Source: Paralithodes platypus (lineage: Eukaryota > Arthropoda > Malacostraca > Decapoda > Lithodidae). Taken from it: a stretch of DNA of 64,000 nucleotides. Position numbers and translations under genes: made by a program. How positions within the stretch are numbered: position 1 is the first letter of the stretch; each line of letters begins with the position of its first letter. Below the pieces are notes generated by a model. The model was not told the DNA's origin. It was given only the letters and a program-made list of their open reading frames with translations, and searched no databases. Of the stretch, positions 20,816 to 29,589 are shown piece by piece. The DNA lies in assembly GCA_032716605.1 (NCBI GenBank), contig CM064530.1, positions 8,895,923-8,959,922 on the forward strand, written 5' to 3'.

Positions 20816-20885
20816 CTGCATAATATCAATGGGTTTTCGCCAGAATCAAAGGTAAAAGGGCGTCATCGTGTTGAAGGGGTTGAGG
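20812..20885. mobile_element. Family E fragment
   Basis: 'cttaaactgcataatatc', 'cgccagaatcaaaggtaaaa' and 'gggcgtcatcgtgttgaagg' equal the right end of the complete copy at 22142-22343. Confidence 0.65.
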
Positions 20886-21106
20886 GGTAAGACCTTTTGC
20901 CCCATTTTTGTCAGTTTCAAGATCTTGTGACCCATTTAGTTTTCGATTTTTTCCTGGCGAGTAATAGGATCGAGCCTGTAATTTAGGAGAAACCGGCCTT
21001 CGGCCTGGACATTTATCTACCTACAAATGTACACATTTATTTCGATGGGGGTCTTGGACGTATTTTTTAAAGTTTGATGAAAGTCTAAGGAGGCAACTAA
21101 AAAAAA
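20886..21106 (+). mobile_element. Family A fragment
   Basis: The core has an insertion in the GA hairpin ('ggcgagtaataggatcgagcc'), then the 'ccggccttcggcctgg' hairpin, and stops at 'aggaggcaactaaaaaaa'. Both TTAA ends are missing. Confidence 0.7.
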
Positions 21107-21189
21107 AAATAATAATAATATTATGATGGGTAGTGTTGATGGTAATGATGATGCTAAGTGGTGGTGGTGTGTATGCATATAATATAAAC

Positions 21190-21612
21190 GTAGGCATATT
21201 TCTTGAGATATAATGATGATGATGCTGTTAGTGTATTAGTGGTATGATGAGGAAGTTAAGATGCCACTTTCCAAATACTGATGATGATGATGATGCTGTT
21301 AGTGTATTAGTGGTATGATGAGGAAGTTAAGATGCCACTGTCCAAATACTGATGATGATGATGATGCTGTTAGTGTATTAGTGGTATGATGAGGAAGTTA
21401 AGATGCCACTTTCCAAATACTGATGATGATGATGCTGTTAGTGTATTAGTGGTATGATGAGGAAGTTAAGATGCCACTGTCCAAATACTGATGATGATGA
21501 TGATGATGATAATGTTTAGTGGTATGATGAGGAAGTTAAGATGCCACTGTCCAAATACTGATGATGATGATGATGATGATAATGTTTAGTGGGATGATGA
21601 GGAAGTTAAGAT
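21190..21612. repeat. 71-bp tandem array, ~5-6 copies (left part)
   Basis: The unit runs 'ggtatgatgaggaagttaag', 'atgccactttccaaatactg' and (ATG)n, then 'ctgttagtgtattagt'. Starts at 21241, 21312 and 21383 are 71 bp apart. The ATG run length varies between units. The array resumes at 21985 after a family B insertion. Confidence 0.9.
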
Positions 21613-21646
21613 AACCATTCGTCATATGGTAATGTATACACTCTCT

Positions 21647-21988
21647 ATAGGGGGTCACCGGCTTTTTTTTAATCTTTCTCTCCTTTTCTCTCTTTCCCTG
21701 GCTTGTATCCATTCGGCCCCATTCAACCAACTGTTTAAGACATTTACCCCCATCCAGGTGTCGATTGTTTCCTGGCGAGCGATAGCGAGCCAGCATTGTA
21801 TGGAGAAATCTGGCTTCGCCGGAGACATTTTTCTATCGAAAAATGTACAAATTTAGCTTGCTGTCAAAACAAAAAAATATATATGCTGGCTCGCTTCCGC
21901 TCGCCAGGAAAACATTGACACCTAGATGGGGGTAAACGTCTTAAAACAGTAGGCTAAGTGGGGCCGAATGGATACAAGCCAAAGAGAG
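21647..21988. mobile_element. Family B foldback MITE inside the 71-bp array
   Basis: It has both inverted arms ('ggcttgtatccattcggccc' left, 'ggggccgaatggatacaagc' right) and a core with ggcgagcgatagcgagcc, 'ctggcttcgccggag' and the AT stem ACATTTTTC / GAAAAATGT. No TTAA pair is visible at the ends. The 71-bp array continues on both sides. Confidence 0.8.
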
Positions 21989-22035
21989 ATGAGGAAGTTA
22001 AGATATACCACTGTCCAAATACTGATGATGATGCA
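21985..22035. repeat. 71-bp array, right remnant
   Basis: 'gatgaggaagttaagata' and 'ccactgtccaaatactgatg' continue the array after the family B element. Confidence 0.8.
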
Positions 22036-22068
22036 ATGAGAGACATGGGGTGACGCGGCTGGAATCCA

Positions 22069-22081
22069 TGTGTGTGTGTGT

Positions 22082-22112
<31 letters not shown>
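22069..22112. repeat. (TG)n then poly-G
   Basis: A short TG run passes directly into a G homopolymer. Confidence 0.9.
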
Positions 22113-22141
22113 CGTCATATGGTAATGCATAGGCTACACTC

Positions 22142-22343
22142 TTAACCCCTTCAGCACGATGACGTAGTTTTCATCATATGCTAGTTACCTCTAGGATTAA
22201 AAGGAGTAAATAGCATCTCCCTAAACCCTGAGAATAACATAGGTCCTTCCATAGCTAACTCTATGGTCCTTCTTAAACTGCATAATATCGTCGTTTTAGC
22301 CAGAATCAAAGGTAAAAGGGCGTCATCGTGGTGAAGGGGTTAA
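22142..22343. mobile_element. Family E TTAA MITE, complete
   Basis: TTAA is at 22142-22145 and 22340-22343. The ends AACCCCTTCAGCACGATGAC and GTCATCGTGGTGAAGGGGTT are inverted repeats. The right TTAA is shared with the adjoining family A copy. Confidence 0.85.
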
Positions 22344-22665
22344 GGGGAGGTATTTAGTTTGTTCCCTAGACCTCCATCAAGCTTAAAATTGCATCCCCTT
22401 GAATCCCTTTCAAAATAAATTTGTACATTTTTCGGTAGAAAAATGTCCCGGCCGAAGGCCGGTTCCTCTTAAATTACAGGCTCGCTATCGCTCGCCAGGA
22501 TAAAATCGACACCTGAATTGCACGAAAGGTCTTAATATGGGGTGAAAGTTCTTAAAATCGCTAAACTAATGGGGCAAACGTTTCATAATATCAAAAGCAA
22601 TGGGGCTAAACATGAGGGAGAAAGGGGTCAAGAAAAAAATCCCTCAAGTGGAGATCTCCCCTTAA
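22340..22665 (-). mobile_element. Family A TTAA MITE, complete (326-bp type)
   Basis: TTAA lies at 22340-22343 (shared with family E) and 22662-22665. Differs from 19824-20149 at only a few positions. A stray 'ggggagg' after the right TTAA hints at another element end. Confidence 0.93.
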
Positions 22666-22715
22666 GGGGAGGTTTACTGTGATGATAGCATGGTGGTGTT
22701 AATAAGGAGATAATG

Positions 22716-23870
22716 CACAGGTGTGGCCTATTGTTAGAGAACCTATAATACACAGGTGTGGCCTATTGTTAGAGAACCTATAATGCACAGGTGTGGCCTA
22801 TTGTTAGAGAACCTATAATACACAGGTGTGGCCTATTGTTAGAGAACCTATAATACACAGGTGTGGCCTATTGTTAGAGAACCTATAATACACAGGTGTG
22901 GCCTATTGTTAGAGAACCTATAATGCACAGGTGTGGCCTATTGTTAGAGAACCTATAATGCACAGGTGTGGCCTATTGTTAGAGGACCTATAATGCACAG
23001 GTGTGGCCTATTGTTAGAGAACCTATAATGCACAGGTGTGGCCTATTGTTAGAGAACCTATAATGCACAGGTGTGGCCTATTGTTAGAGAACCTATAATG
23101 CACAGGTGTGGCCTATTGTTAGAGAACCTATAATGCACAGGTGTGGCCTATTGTTAGAGAACCTATAATGCACAGGTGTGGCCTATTGTTAGAGAACCTA
23201 TAATGCACAGGTGTGGCCTATTGTTAGAGAACCTATAATGCACAGGTGTGGCCTATTGTTAGAGAACCTATAATGCACAGGTGTGGCCTATTGTTAGAGA
23301 ACCTATAATGCACAGGTGTGGCCTATTGTTAGAGAACCTATAATGCACAGGTGTGGCCTATTGTTAGAGAACCTATAATGCACAGGTGTGGCCTATTGTT
23401 AGAGAACCTATAATGCACAGGTGTGGCCTATTGTTAGAGAACCTATAATGCACAGGTGTGGCCTATTGTTAGAGAACCTATAATGCACAGGTGTGGCCTA
23501 TTGTTAGAGAACCTATAATGCACAGGTGTGGCCTATTGTTAGAGAACCTATAATGCACAGGTGTGCCTATTGTTAGAGAACCTATAATGCACAGGTGTGG
23601 CCTATTGTTAGAGAACCTATAATGCACAGGTGTGGCCTATTGTTAGAGAACCTATAATGCACAGGTGTGGCCTATTGTTAGAGAACCTATAATGCACAGG
23701 TGTGGCCTATTGTTAGAGAACCTATAATGCACAGGTGTGGCCTATTGTTAGAGAACCTATAATGCACAGGTGTGGCCTATTGTTAGAGAACCTATAATGC
23801 ACAGGTGTGGCCTATTGTTAGAGAACCTATAATGCACAGGTGTGGCCTATTGTTAGAGAACCTATAATGC
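22716..23870. repeat. 35-bp tandem array, 33 near-identical copies
   Basis: The unit is CACAGGTGTGGCCTATTGTT followed by AGAGAACCTATAATG. The first few copies have AATA or AATG endings. There is one G substitution (22984) and one deleted G (about 23565), and otherwise the copies are identical. Units are directly adjacent with no unique spacers. Confidence 0.98.
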
Positions 23871-24224
23871 TAGGAATATCTATGAATAAGGACATTGACA
23901 TAAGACTTGTATTCCTACATGTGGCAGATCCTTTTCTTACCCAAACTTGAATTTATAGTTATCAGATATATATACCTGACCTAATCTTAGTGTGACTTAG
24001 TAGTGATAGTAGTGATGGTGTTAATGGTGCAGCAGTGGTAGTGATGATGGTAGTGGTGGGAGAATGTGTGCTTGGAAGGTCCTGTCCAGTTAACGACCAC
24101 CACCCCCACCTGCATAGCCTAATATAACCCACGGGCCACACCTGCACCTTAACCCACCTCCACCACAACTACCTCCACAACCAATCACCACACCTCCACC
24201 ACAACCCACCTCCACACCTGCACC
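23871..24224. other. Spacer with (GTAGTGATG)n and (CCACC)n-like text
   Basis: A short AT-rich stretch is followed by imperfect GTG/GAT triplets and CCACCTCCAC-type sequence. No gene was recognised. Confidence 0.5.
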
Positions 24225-24561
24225 TTAAGGGGAGATTTCCACTTGAGGGATTTTTTTTCTGGATCCCTTTCTCCCTCATGTTTAGCCCCATTGCTTTTGA
24301 GATTTTAAGACGCTTGCCCCATTAGTTTGGCGATTTTAAGAACCCTCGCCCCATTTCTGTCAATTTTAAGACACTTCGCGCTATTTAGGTGTCGATTTTA
24401 TCCTGGCGAGCGATAGCGAGCCTGTAATTTAAGAGGAACCGGCCTTCGGCCGGGACATTTTTCTACCGAAAAATGTACAAATTTATCTTGAAAGGGGCTC
24501 AAGGGGGTGTAATCTTAAGCTTGATGGATACCTAGAGACCAAACTAAAAACCTCCCCTTAA
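24225..24561 (+). mobile_element. Family A TTAA MITE, complete
   Basis: TTAA lies at 24225-24228 and 24558-24561. It has all three hairpins: GGCGAGCGATAGCGAGCC, CCGGCCTTCGGCCGG, and the AT stem ACATTTTTC / GAAAAATGT with loop TACC. This is one of the best consensus-like copies. Confidence 0.95.
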
Positions 24562-24750
24562 CCCTGGATCACATAATTATATGCTTTCATTGCTATAATT
24601 GGGGGTGTGTTTGGTGTTGGGGTGAAATTAATCAAATATCTATAGAGTATTGTACGCTGAACTCACCACTGTACAGTTACAGGTACCGGTACGTGTATAT
24701 ATGTATGTATGTATGGACTCGGTTCGTTCCCCGTTACCGATATAGAGTCT
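24562..24750. other. Short spacer with (TATG)n
   Basis: No feature except a small TATG/TACG-rich stretch at 24693-24718. Confidence 0.5.
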
Positions 24751-25143
24751 TTAGGAGGGGGGGGGGGGCCACCGGTTTTGTTTTATCTTTCTCTCCTGTT
24801 CTCTCTTTCCCTGGCTTGTATCCATTCGGCCCTATTCAGCCAACTGTTTTAAGATGTTTATCCCCATCCAGGTGTCGATTTCTTCCGGGCGAGCGATAGC
24901 GAGCCAGCATTGTATGGAGAAATCCAGTTTCACCGCGGACATTTTTCTATCGAAAAATGTAAAAATTTAGCTTGCTGTCGAAACAAAAATACATATATGC
25001 TGGCTCGCTACCGCTCGCCAGGAAAATATTGACACCTGGATGGGGGTAAACGTCTTAAAACAGTAGGCTGAATGGGGCCGAATGGATACAAGCCAAAGAG
25101 AGAGGGGGAGAGAAAGATAAAAGGACGAGGTGGGCTCCCTTAA
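24751..25143. mobile_element. Family B foldback MITE
   Basis: The left end reads TTAG (decayed TTAA) followed by a G run, and the right TTAA is at 25140-25143. The arms and core are as in 21647-21988. The right TTAA is also the left TTAA of the next family A copy. Confidence 0.85.
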
Positions 25144-25475
25144 GGGGAGATATCCACTTGAGCGATTTGTTTCTTGACTCCTTTCTCCCTCATGTTTAGC
25201 CCCATTGCTTTTCTAATTTTAAGACGTTCGCCCCATTATTTTGACGATTTTAAGAACTTTCGACCCATTTCTGTCAATTTTAAGACCTTTCGTGCCATGT
25301 AGGTGTCGATTTTATCCTGGCGAGCGATAGCGAGCCTGTAATATAAGAGGAACCGGCTTTCAGCCGGGACATTTTTCTAACGAAAAATGTACAAACTTAT
25401 CTTGAAAAGGGGTCTAGGGGGAGTAATTTTAAGCTTGATGGAAGTCTAGGGAATCAACTAAAAACCTCCCCTTAA
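25140..25475 (+). mobile_element. Family A TTAA MITE, complete
   Basis: TTAA lies at 25140-25143 (shared) and 25472-25475. GGCGAGCGATAGCGAGCC is intact, the GC hairpin has become 'ccggctttcagccgg', and the AT stem is 'acatttttctaacgaaaaatgt'. Confidence 0.92.
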
Positions 25476-25627
25476 CAGTATAATAAATAATGTACGGGCA
25501 GACGCATAATAATCCTGGAGATGCTTGGACGCTCACGATCACACACGGGGTATAAGTATAACATCATGAATCTTAGTTTTTCTCTCCGCGTTCATCGTGT
25601 CTCGCGTGTCTCTCTCGGGAGTTACAG

Positions 25628-26278
25628 GGGGTACTACTCGCTTTTTCTGAACCCCCTTCTCCCTCATGTTTAAGGGGAGATCTCCACTTGAGGGATTGTT
25701 TTCTTGACCCCTTTCTCCCTCATGTTTAGCCCCATTGCTTTTGATATTATAAAACGTTTGCCCCATTAGTTTAGCGATTTTAAGAACTTTCACCCCATAT
25801 TAAGACCTTTCGTGCAATTCAGGTGTCGATTATATCCTGGCGAGCGATAGCGAGCCTGTAATTTAAGAGGAACCGGCCTTCGGCCGGGACATTTTTCTAC
25901 CGAAAAATGTACAAATTTATCTTGAAAGGGACTCAAGGGGGTATAATTTTAAGCTTGATGGAGGTTTAGGGAACAAACTAAATACCTCCCCTTAACATAT
26001 TAGTTTTGAGGTTTTACGACGTTTGTTCCCTTAGTTTGGCGATTTTGAGATCTTTCGCCTCATTTTGTTAGCAATATTAAGACCTTTCGTGCCCTTTAGG
26101 TGTCGTTTTTTTTCCCTGGCGAGCGACTACCGAAATATTTACAAATTTATCTTGAAAGGGGATCTAGGGGGTGTTTTTCTAAGCTTGATGGAGGTCTAGC
26201 GCCTTAAAATTTCAAAACTAATGGGGCTAAACATGAGGGAGAAGGGGGTCCCCCAAAAAGCGACTACCTCTCCCTTAA
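25628..26278 (+). mobile_element. Family A element interrupted by another family A copy
   Basis: The outer element starts 'ggtactactcgctttttctg' and reads up to 'ccctcatgtt'. It resumes at 25996 ('catattagttttgagg') and ends 'tcccttaa' (TTAA 26275-26278). Its right end ('aatggggctaaacatgaggg', 'ccccaaaaagcgactacc') is an inverted copy of its own left end, so this is a long-armed form. The UUCG hairpin is deleted. Confidence 0.8.
25670..25995 (+). mobile_element. Family A TTAA MITE nested in the preceding element
   Basis: TTAA is at 25670-25673 and 25992-25995, 326 bp, and very close to the complements of 19824-20149 and 22340-22665. It splits the outer family A element within its 'catgtttagccccattag' block, which proves transposition into an older copy. 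Confidence 0.93.
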
Positions 26279-26489
26279 CCTCTTCTGTACCGGTGATGTA
26301 CTTATCATTATATTCTGGCAACTATTAGACGATTTTGTTCAGCTTAGGAAGGATGTCTACTTAATAAATAGCTTCAGACTGTCTCAATTAATCTTTTTAG
26401 CTCCAATATATCGTTCCTAAGCTTCATAAACTCGTCTAAATGTAGGTGAAATCGAATAACAAAGACGTCGCCGGTACAGACGGGGTTAA
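26275..26489. mobile_element. Family E TTAA MITE, complete (second subtype)
   Basis: TTAA lies at 26275-26278 (shared with family A) and 26486-26489. The ends read AACCTCTTCTGTACCGGTGA and, inverted, 'cgccggtacagacggggtt'. The inner blocks 'attagacgattttgttcagc' and 'gcttcataaactcgtctaaa' form inverted arms. Confidence 0.85.
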
Positions 26490-26577
26490 TAATGATGAGC
26501 ATATTGTCAATTTACCCTCTGCTGGAAACCCAGATTATACCCAATAGTGCACTATCCCAAGTCTGTTGTTGTGGCGA

Positions 26578-26643
26578 AGGTTTATAAACATAACCTTCGT
26601 TTCACAATCCCCCTCTCTCTCCGTGAATCACCCATTGACTAGC
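26578..26643. repeat. Family J fragment
   Basis: 'ggtttataaacataaccttcgtttcacaatcccc' and 'gtgaatcacccattgact' match the arms of the inverted repeat at 28850-29960. Confidence 0.6.
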
Positions 26644-26836
<193 letters not shown>

Positions 26837-26984
26837 TACTCCTCCCTCTCCCACTCCTCCCTCTCTCCCACTCCTTAGCTAGGATGAAGCTGCCAGATCA
26901 GTTTTACGGGAAGAAGTTGAAGCTAAAGGGTCTCGTGTAATTCTACATATAAACGTCAGTCCTCCGTGTGTACTTACTCTAGTT

Positions 26985-27412
26985 GTATTGCGGGAGTGAG
27001 CTTGCTCGTTATTTCCCGCCTCCTATATGTGTGTAGGTGTTATATGTATCGTTGGAATGGCTGTGGATGTGTGTGTAGTCTGTATTTTTAGCCAATTGGC
27101 GACATCGGAAACGAAGGCTTAGGGTGGATCTGTATGGTACCATTCTCACTATAGACGGTACCGTCTCGCCCGAAGGCTTAGGTAGCCATCAGCTTAGGTG
27201 AACCATATGATACCCATCTCGCCTTGTACCATTTTTGCCAACCCCAGATGGGACGTCACAACGTCGTCCACTTATTCCAGGTACCTATTTACAGCTAGGT
27301 GAACTGAGGCTAACACATGAAAGGAGACAAGCCCAATTTGTCTCCGCCCGGCCGGGAATTGAACCCCCGGCCCGTGTGTGAGACGAGAGCTCTACCACTA
27401 GGCTACGGGCTG
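26985..27412 (-). repeat. tRNA-Val-like SINE (family S1), copy 2
   Basis: On the minus strand the head (27411-27344) has an A box TAGCCTAGTGG, an anticodon arm CTCGT-CTCACAC-ACGGG (central CAC) and a B box GGTTCAATTCC. The start GCCCG and end CGGGC can pair as an acceptor stem. The body matches copy 1 at 15275-15720. This head is closer to a canonical tRNA than that of copy 1, and it abuts TG dinucleotides. Confidence 0.8.
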
Positions 27413-28039
27413 TGTGTGTGTATTCTGCCTATGGACGGACAGCGCTTGGCCCACAATACTGCAAATACTTCAAATGAAGCAAGAGTGGACGTAAGTGCTC
27501 GAGGTTTTTGGACGAGGGGACAACAGGCTTTTTTCGACATCAGAATCTTCAACCCAAGAGCACAAACATATCGTGAGCGAGGACACAAGGCGGCATACTT
27601 GAGAAACGAAAGTGAGAAAAAACGCGCTTATGAAGGAAGAATTTTGAACAGGGATCAAGGAAGCTTTACTCCTCTGGTCTTCTCATCGTCGGGAGGTATG
27701 GGACCTTCTGCAAGTGTCTTCTATGCCAGATTAGCTGAACAAATATCGGAGAAAAAGCGCCAGCATAGAAGCCAAGTCATAACTTGGATGAGATGCCGGC
27801 TCTCTTTCTCTCTGCTCAGGTCTGCACTCCTATGTCTCAGGGGTACAAGGTCCTCCCCGCTACAGAGGACAAGAGTGAGAGACTTGGACTTTGAAATGGT
27901 CGTGGCGGAGGGACGAATTGGGGAACAACTAGGTTGATTGTAGGGAGGTACTGGTACAATAAGATAAACTACAATGTAGCTAGAATAAGATAGATTGTAC
28001 ACCACTTTGTAACTGTCACCTTAATAAAATAAAAAAAAA
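27413..28039 (+). mobile_element. 5'-truncated retroposed fragment with poly(A) signal and tail
   Basis: An open frame (27431-27937) is followed by about 85 bp of AT-rich sequence, an AATAAA signal near 28022 and an A-rich tail ending at 28039. This is the usual structure of an RNA-derived insertion. It sits between SINE S1 and a family H MITE. Confidence 0.65.
27431..27937 (+). CDS. C-terminal fragment of a mobile-element-associated invertebrate protein
   Basis: About 169 codons from ATG 27431 to TGA are open. The frame stays open upstream to 27317, but that part is SINE sequence, so I start at 27431. Motifs in order are EARVDVSARGFW, QQAFFDIRIFNPRA, EKKRAYEGRIL, GSFTPLVFSSSGGMG and MRCRLSFSLLRSALLCLRG. 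I recognise this block from many uncharacterised, probably transposon-derived proteins of corals, sponges, molluscs and crustaceans, usually near a reverse transcriptase. Its function is not established. The FFDIRIFNP and EKKRAYE pattern could fit a PD-(D/E)XK-type nuclease, which is speculation. The N-terminal bulk of the parent protein is absent, and this is likely a dead retrocopy although the frame has no stop. Confidence 0.55.
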   Translation: MDGQRLAHNTANTSNEARVDVSARGFWTRGQQAFFDIRIFNPRAQTYRERGHKAAYLRNESEKKRAYEGRILNRDQGSFTPLVFSSSGGMGPSASVFYARLAEQISEKKRQHRSQVITWMRCRLSFSLLRSALLCLRGTRSSPLQRTRVRDLDFEMVVAEGRIGEQLG

Positions 28040-28228
28040 TCTATTCACTGAAAGTAGGCGAAAAATCATGACCTCTAACCTCTGTAACTCCAAAACTACT
28101 AGAATAATCGAGCTGATATTTCTACCATTTGGGAAGAGTCAGTCAAGGAATAGATGAGGAAATGTACAGCCAATTTGCTCTAGCCCTGTTTGAGTTACTA
28201 ATAGAGGTCATGATTTCTCGCCAACTTA

Positions 28229-28235
<7 letters not shown>
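28037..28235. mobile_element. Family H foldback MITE, nearly complete
   Basis: Left arm 'actgaaagtaggcgaaaaat' and 'catgacctctaacctctgta', and right arm 'agaggtcatgatttctcgcc' and 'aacttacagt', are inverted repeats. It matches 42907-43105 throughout. The right end merges into a (TG)n run. Confidence 0.75.

Positions 28236-28266
<31 letters not shown>
28230..28266. repeat. (TG)n microsatellite
   Basis: An uninterrupted TG run. Confidence 0.97.
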
Positions 28267-28268
<2 letters not shown>

Positions 28269-28269
28269 T

Positions 28270-28640
28270 TACCTATTTGTATTTACCTATTTGTAGTTTA
28301 CAGGAATTGAGCAGCGCTCGTGTTGTCCTGTCTTAGTTACTTTATAATAATCCATTTTATTTAGACAAGTATCGTAATGGATATTCCCAGTTCCCAGTAT
28401 TTTGGACTAACATATCATAGCGTATGTTGTCCTATTTCCATATTTACTTTTATCCAACCTAGATTTGAACATGTTAATGTTCCTCGCTCTCACCACCTCC
28501 TCCTCCAAGTTGTTCCAAGTCTCTATACTCCTATATGGGAAGCTGAATTTCTTTGTCCTTACGACATCTGCCCTTCCTCAGCTTAAACTCGTGCCCTCTT
28601 GTCCTTCCATTATCCCTCACGAATAGATCTTCCCTATCTA
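28270..28640 (-). mobile_element. LINE 3' end (CR1/L2-like C-terminus and tail)
   Basis: On the minus strand 28640-28420 reads DNGRTRGHEFKLRKGRCRKD and then a frame like EYRDLEQL and RKLDKSKYGNRTTYA. This is the typical end of CR1/L2-like reverse transcriptases. There are frameshifts. The 3' end finishes in short tandem units ('aaataggtaaatac' on the minus strand) before a (CA)n tract. Confidence 0.7.
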
Positions 28641-28849
28641 TTCGTGTGTGTGTGTGTTAACCAGGACTTTGATAGGTAGGGGTGTGAGTTAGCAATAATG
28701 TCATGGTAAAGATTTGGATGCTTGTTTTGGTTCCGATGACTTTATATATATATATATTTTTTTTTTTACCTGAAATGTTGCGTATGTTATCGAGCATATT
28801 ATCCTCCACTTTGAAGTCGCCTATGCGTAAGTTAGGTTGCGTCAAAAGT
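28641..28849. other. Short spacer, no gene
   Basis: AT-rich, with a (TA)n(T)n patch at 28742-28768. Confidence 0.5.
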
Positions 28850-29095
28850 TTAGTTAGGTTAGGATAGTGATTATATTAGGGTGGGTTAATTTAGAGGTTA
28901 GATTAAATTCGAAGTTTAATTTATAAATTTAGAGGTTACAGTAAGTTAGCTTTGGAAATACTGTTAGGTTAAGTTAGGTTTTCTATTGTGAGTCAAGGTT
29001 TATAAACATAGGCTACACTTTTTTTTTCACATTCCCGCTCCATGAATCACCCATCGACTTTCCACCTTTGCCTAACCTGCACCTCCGTCCATTAA
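28850..29095 (+). repeat. Inverted repeat family J, left arm
   Basis: GTTAGGTTA-rich sequence, then 'tctattgtgagtcaaggttt', 'ataaacataggc' and 'catgaatcacccatcgact'. The complement occurs at 29590-29960, about 500 bp away. Confidence 0.7.
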
Positions 29096-29168
29096 GGGGG
29101 ATTTTTTTTTTTTTTGCTGGACCCCCTTCTCCCTCATATTTAGTCCCATTAATGTTGAGATAATACCT
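29093..29168 (+). mobile_element. Family A left-end fragment
   Basis: 'ttaagggggattttt', then 'tggacccccttctccctcat', 'atttagtcccattaatgttg'. It is interrupted at 29168, and the matching right part appears at 29495. Confidence 0.7.
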
Positions 29169-29494
29169 TACCTCAGCTCTCATATAAAATATTAAAAATA
29201 TTCTTCCTCTTCTATATCATTATTATCAGCCTCATTGCCGCAATCATTAGCTCTTATCACCACATAATACCCATACACATTCTTTGTTCTCTCTCTCCAT
29301 TCATGTCCGTTATCAGCGGGCCGTATCAGTTCATTCCATTGTTAATCAGCTTGTTATCTGTCATGCGTTATCTCTCGGCCAAGGACCGTATTTCCGTGTT
29401 CATAACTGACTGTGTTGTTGTCTTTCACAGTGATAGTTAATTATATATACAGTATATATATATATACTGTATATTCCGCATCAAATGTTGGTAT
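29169..29494. other. Sequence inserted within a family A element
   Basis: About 325 bp separates the two halves of a family A copy. It contains ATT/CATT-rich text and a (TA)n palindrome (29440-29480). I do not recognise it. Confidence 0.45.
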
Positions 29495-29587
29495 GATCGA
29501 TCAATTTTTCTACCGAAAAATGTACACATATTTCTGGAAGGGGGATCTTGGGGGTAGATTTAAGTTCTAGGGAGCAAACTAAAACTA
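29495..29587 (+). mobile_element. Family A right-half fragment
   Basis: 'tttttctaccgaaaaatgta', 'ggaagggggatcttggg' and 'ctagggagcaaactaaaact' continue the element begun at 29093. Confidence 0.7.
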
Positions 29588-29589
29588 AA

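Noticed and set aside
22716..23870. 35-bp array as a CRISPR array
   Set aside because: Units are directly adjacent with no variable spacers, and the genome is eukaryotic.
27344..27411. Functional tRNA-Val(CAC) gene
   Set aside because: Close to canonical, but it heads a ~430-bp repeat with a second copy at 15.3-15.7 kb, so a SINE is more likely.
27317..27430. N-terminal extension of the 27.4-kb protein fragment
   Set aside because: The frame is open, but this stretch is SINE S1 sequence including its tRNA-like head, so it is a chance fusion.
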